Shown: piece after piece, positions 6,045 through 7,462 of the stretch
Layout: every line of letters starts with the position of its first letter
How positions within the stretch are numbered: position 1 is the stretch's first letter
Origin: an uncultured bacterium
GTDB taxonomy: Bacteria; Bdellovibrionota_C; UBA2361; SZUA-149; CALKYB01
NCBI GenBank assembly: GCA_938022485.1
Contig: CALIEE010000297.1
Span: 1-7,462 of the forward strand
Direction of reading: 5' to 3'
DNA: 7,462 nucleotides
Program-made: the position numbers and the translations under genes
Notes under the pieces: generated by a model
Told to the model about the DNA's origin: nothing
Database searches by the model: none
The model's input: the letters and a program-made list of their open reading frames with translations, nothing else

Positions 6045-7462
6045 CTATTTCTCCCAAGCTTCGTATTCTGGGATCTCGAAGATGGTCATTATTTCTTTTT
6101 GAACACAACCTTGAACAGCAGCTTCTATCTGCTTCTCTTTTAGGACTCCACGCATCAAAACAAACTTTGTAGAAACTTCGCTTTCCATTGCCTTTAATCG
6201 TGAAGGTCCCAAGCTTCTTCTAGCTTTTGAAATCTCCGCATCCAAAAAGGCCAAATATTCTGGGCTTGGAGCGCTGTCTTCTACCATCCGAGTTTGGACA
6301 GGCCGAGCTTGAGCAGCCCTACTCTGGCTGGTTCTACCTTCTCCTGTCCCACTGCTTTTTCCGGCAATCAACCGGTGTTCTGGCCTTGCGCCTGATGCTT
6401 TTTGATCCCTTTCAGCTACTTCAAAACTAGCAGGAATTCTAAATTTAGCTGGATTTTCAACTGCTCGATAAAGAAAGCCAGTGGCATTTTTAGATATCTT
6501 GATATCATCAGTAGCCACTAAATGGTCATAGTAGCGAACTATCTTCTTTATTTGGCGACACTCAGAAATAGTCCTTGCCTTAAGTAGTCTGCGAGCGATG
6601 TTCTCGCTTATTCCCCTAGAAGCTATCGCTTCAATTAGTCGCTTGTGGTCTGAAGATAAGCCTTGGACATCTACTGGGTCATGTCCCTGGGCTTTGCCGC
6701 CGTGAACCAAGGCCGGGTGACTAGCTTGCGAACCTGCCTTTACAAACCTAATTACCGTATCAGCTCCCCTACCCCGAAAAGCATAATCGGCAAGATAACC
6801 AATCCGAACCAGCTCCTCTATTGCCGGTTCTAACTGTTGCTTTACCGAAGATACATAGCGATAATTTCTAGAAATACCCAGCTTTTCAAAGGCAAGCACC
6901 ATCAAGTTTCGATCAATAGCGGCTTTGTAAAAAAAGTGCTTATCCAGGTACCTATATAACCTGCGACTTACCGCACTTTGAAGGGAGAAATATAAGTCTA
7001 AATCAACTTTCTTAATAAAGCCGTCTTTAAATGAGTTAAATAAAACCTCACTCCAAATAAAAAAGCTAGCTGGTTTTTTTGACCTCAGTGAGCCAAGGCC
7101 TTCCTTGGATGAGGACTTTCGGTTTCTACCGTCATTTATTTCGTAAGCATCGATTAGCCCGAAATTTCTAGTTTGCCAGGCCTTCTCCCGGTTGCTGAAA
7201 AAGGCATTAGAAGCCTTGATTCTGACGCCACTCAGGCGATCTAGGGACTTGGTCAGTCTCCTATAACTTCGACCTTCTGTGCTCCAGCGAAGAATTTTTA
7301 GCAACTCATATCTTGTAAAATAAACTTTACGATTTTTAAACCCATTTTCAAAAGTAAGTCGCATTAAAGCCAGAACGACATCATCATCAGTGGAGGTAGG
7401 TAAACCAAACTTATCTGCGCCAGTGATTATCCATTCGCGCTCAATTACCTGGCCACTGGAAA
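6045..7462 (-). CDS. Replication initiator protein A (RPA) family protein, 5' partial
   Basis: At least 471 codons are visible. The first in-frame ATG at 7364 is internal: the frame is open to the right edge and the added residues (REWIITGADKFGLPTSTDDD, then VVLAL) are the conserved start of the RPA domain (PF10134), so the true start is outside the window. In visible numbering the domain runs from about 8 to 240, with GFKNRKVYFTRYELLKIL (40-57), RSYRRLTKSLDRL (64-76), FFIWSEVLFNSF (133-144) and SRRLYRYLDKHFFY (165-178). These are winged-helix-type segments of plasmid initiators that bind repeats at an origin. A second conserved block, LIEAIASRGISENIARRLL to KNATGFLYRAVEN (about 275-336), is also usual in the family. 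A low-complexity linker (about 353-398) and a helical tail follow. No iterons are visible, but the upstream side is outside the window. Confidence 0.88.
   Translation of the reverse strand, partial: SSGQVIEREWIITGADKFGLPTSTDDDVVLALMRLTFENGFKNRKVYFTRYELLKILRWSTEGRSYRRLTKSLDRLSGVRIKASNAFFSNREKAWQTRNFGLIDAYEINDGRNRKSSSKEGLGSLRSKKPASFFIWSEVLFNSFKDGFIKKVDLDLYFSLQSAVSRRLYRYLDKHFFYKAAIDRNLMVLAFEKLGISRNYRYVSSVKQQLEPAIEELVRIGYLADYAFRGRGADTVIRFVKAGSQASHPALVHGGKAQGHDPVDVQGLSSDHKRLIEAIASRGISENIARRLLKARTISECRQIKKIVRYYDHLVATDDIKISKNATGFLYRAVENPAKFRIPASFEVAERDQKASGARPEHRLIAGKSSGTGEGRTSQSRAAQARPVQTRMVEDSAPSPEYLAFLDAEISKARRSLGPSRLKAMESEVSTKFVLMRGVLKEKQIEAAVQGCVQKEIMTIFEIPEYEAWEK

Noticed and set aside
6008..6047. 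Two copies of AAAGGCCTA as a hairpin or attachment site between the lipoprotein and RPA genes
   Set aside because: Only the self-complementary AGGCCT core can pair, giving 6 bp around a 25-base loop with poor T-tracts. It might weakly terminate both genes but is too short to call, and nothing else suggests integration.

Overview
The window reads as ordinary chromosome-like DNA of a Gram-negative bacterium. The evidence is a C-terminal PEP-CTERM/exosortase sorting signal, a lipobox lipoprotein, an ABC-2 polysaccharide exporter and the end of a housekeeping asparaginyl-tRNA synthetase gene. Base composition is moderate, codon use looks similar from gene to gene, and no insertion sequence, tRNA, rRNA or CRISPR array is visible. 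I cannot fix the phylum from this window. Proteobacteria in the broad sense (including former Deltaproteobacteria) or the PVC group would fit.

Layout, left to right. (1) The 3' end of asnS on the + strand (1-345) stops just before a perfect 16-bp inverted-repeat terminator (371-410). (2) A convergent - strand gene (437-1243) encodes a secreted PEP-CTERM protein with a DUF4114-like acidic domain. (3) A 386-base non-coding divergent region (1244-1629) follows. (4) A GPH/MelB-type cation:sugar symporter lies on the + strand (1630-3126). (5) A small - strand gene (3186-3494) encodes a zf-TFIIB-family protein in which three of the four zinc-ligand cysteines are serine. Its apparent intrinsic terminator lies across the 3' end of the symporter gene. 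(6) A tight + strand pair (3674-5424) encodes the permease and ATPase of an ABC-2 polysaccharide/teichoic-acid-type exporter. (7) A small lipoprotein gene (5527-6009) follows. (8) A convergent - strand gene (6045 to the right edge) encodes a replication initiator protein A (RPA) family protein. It is open at its 5' end: the frame stays open and conserved through the last base of the window.

How the genes may work together. The exporter pair would move an undecaprenyl-linked or lipid-linked glycan across the inner membrane. PEP-CTERM proteins are known to co-occur genome-wide with exopolysaccharide export, so both may serve the cell surface, although they are not one operon here. The symporter, the zf-TFIIB-like protein and the lipoprotein have no evident pathway partner in view. 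The RPA protein is the most unexpected gene: it belongs to a plasmid-initiator family but sits among chromosome-type genes. I see no convincing new multi-gene system. The best leads are the RPA gene in this setting, the cysteine-depleted zinc ribbon, and the terminator embedded in a neighbouring coding sequence.
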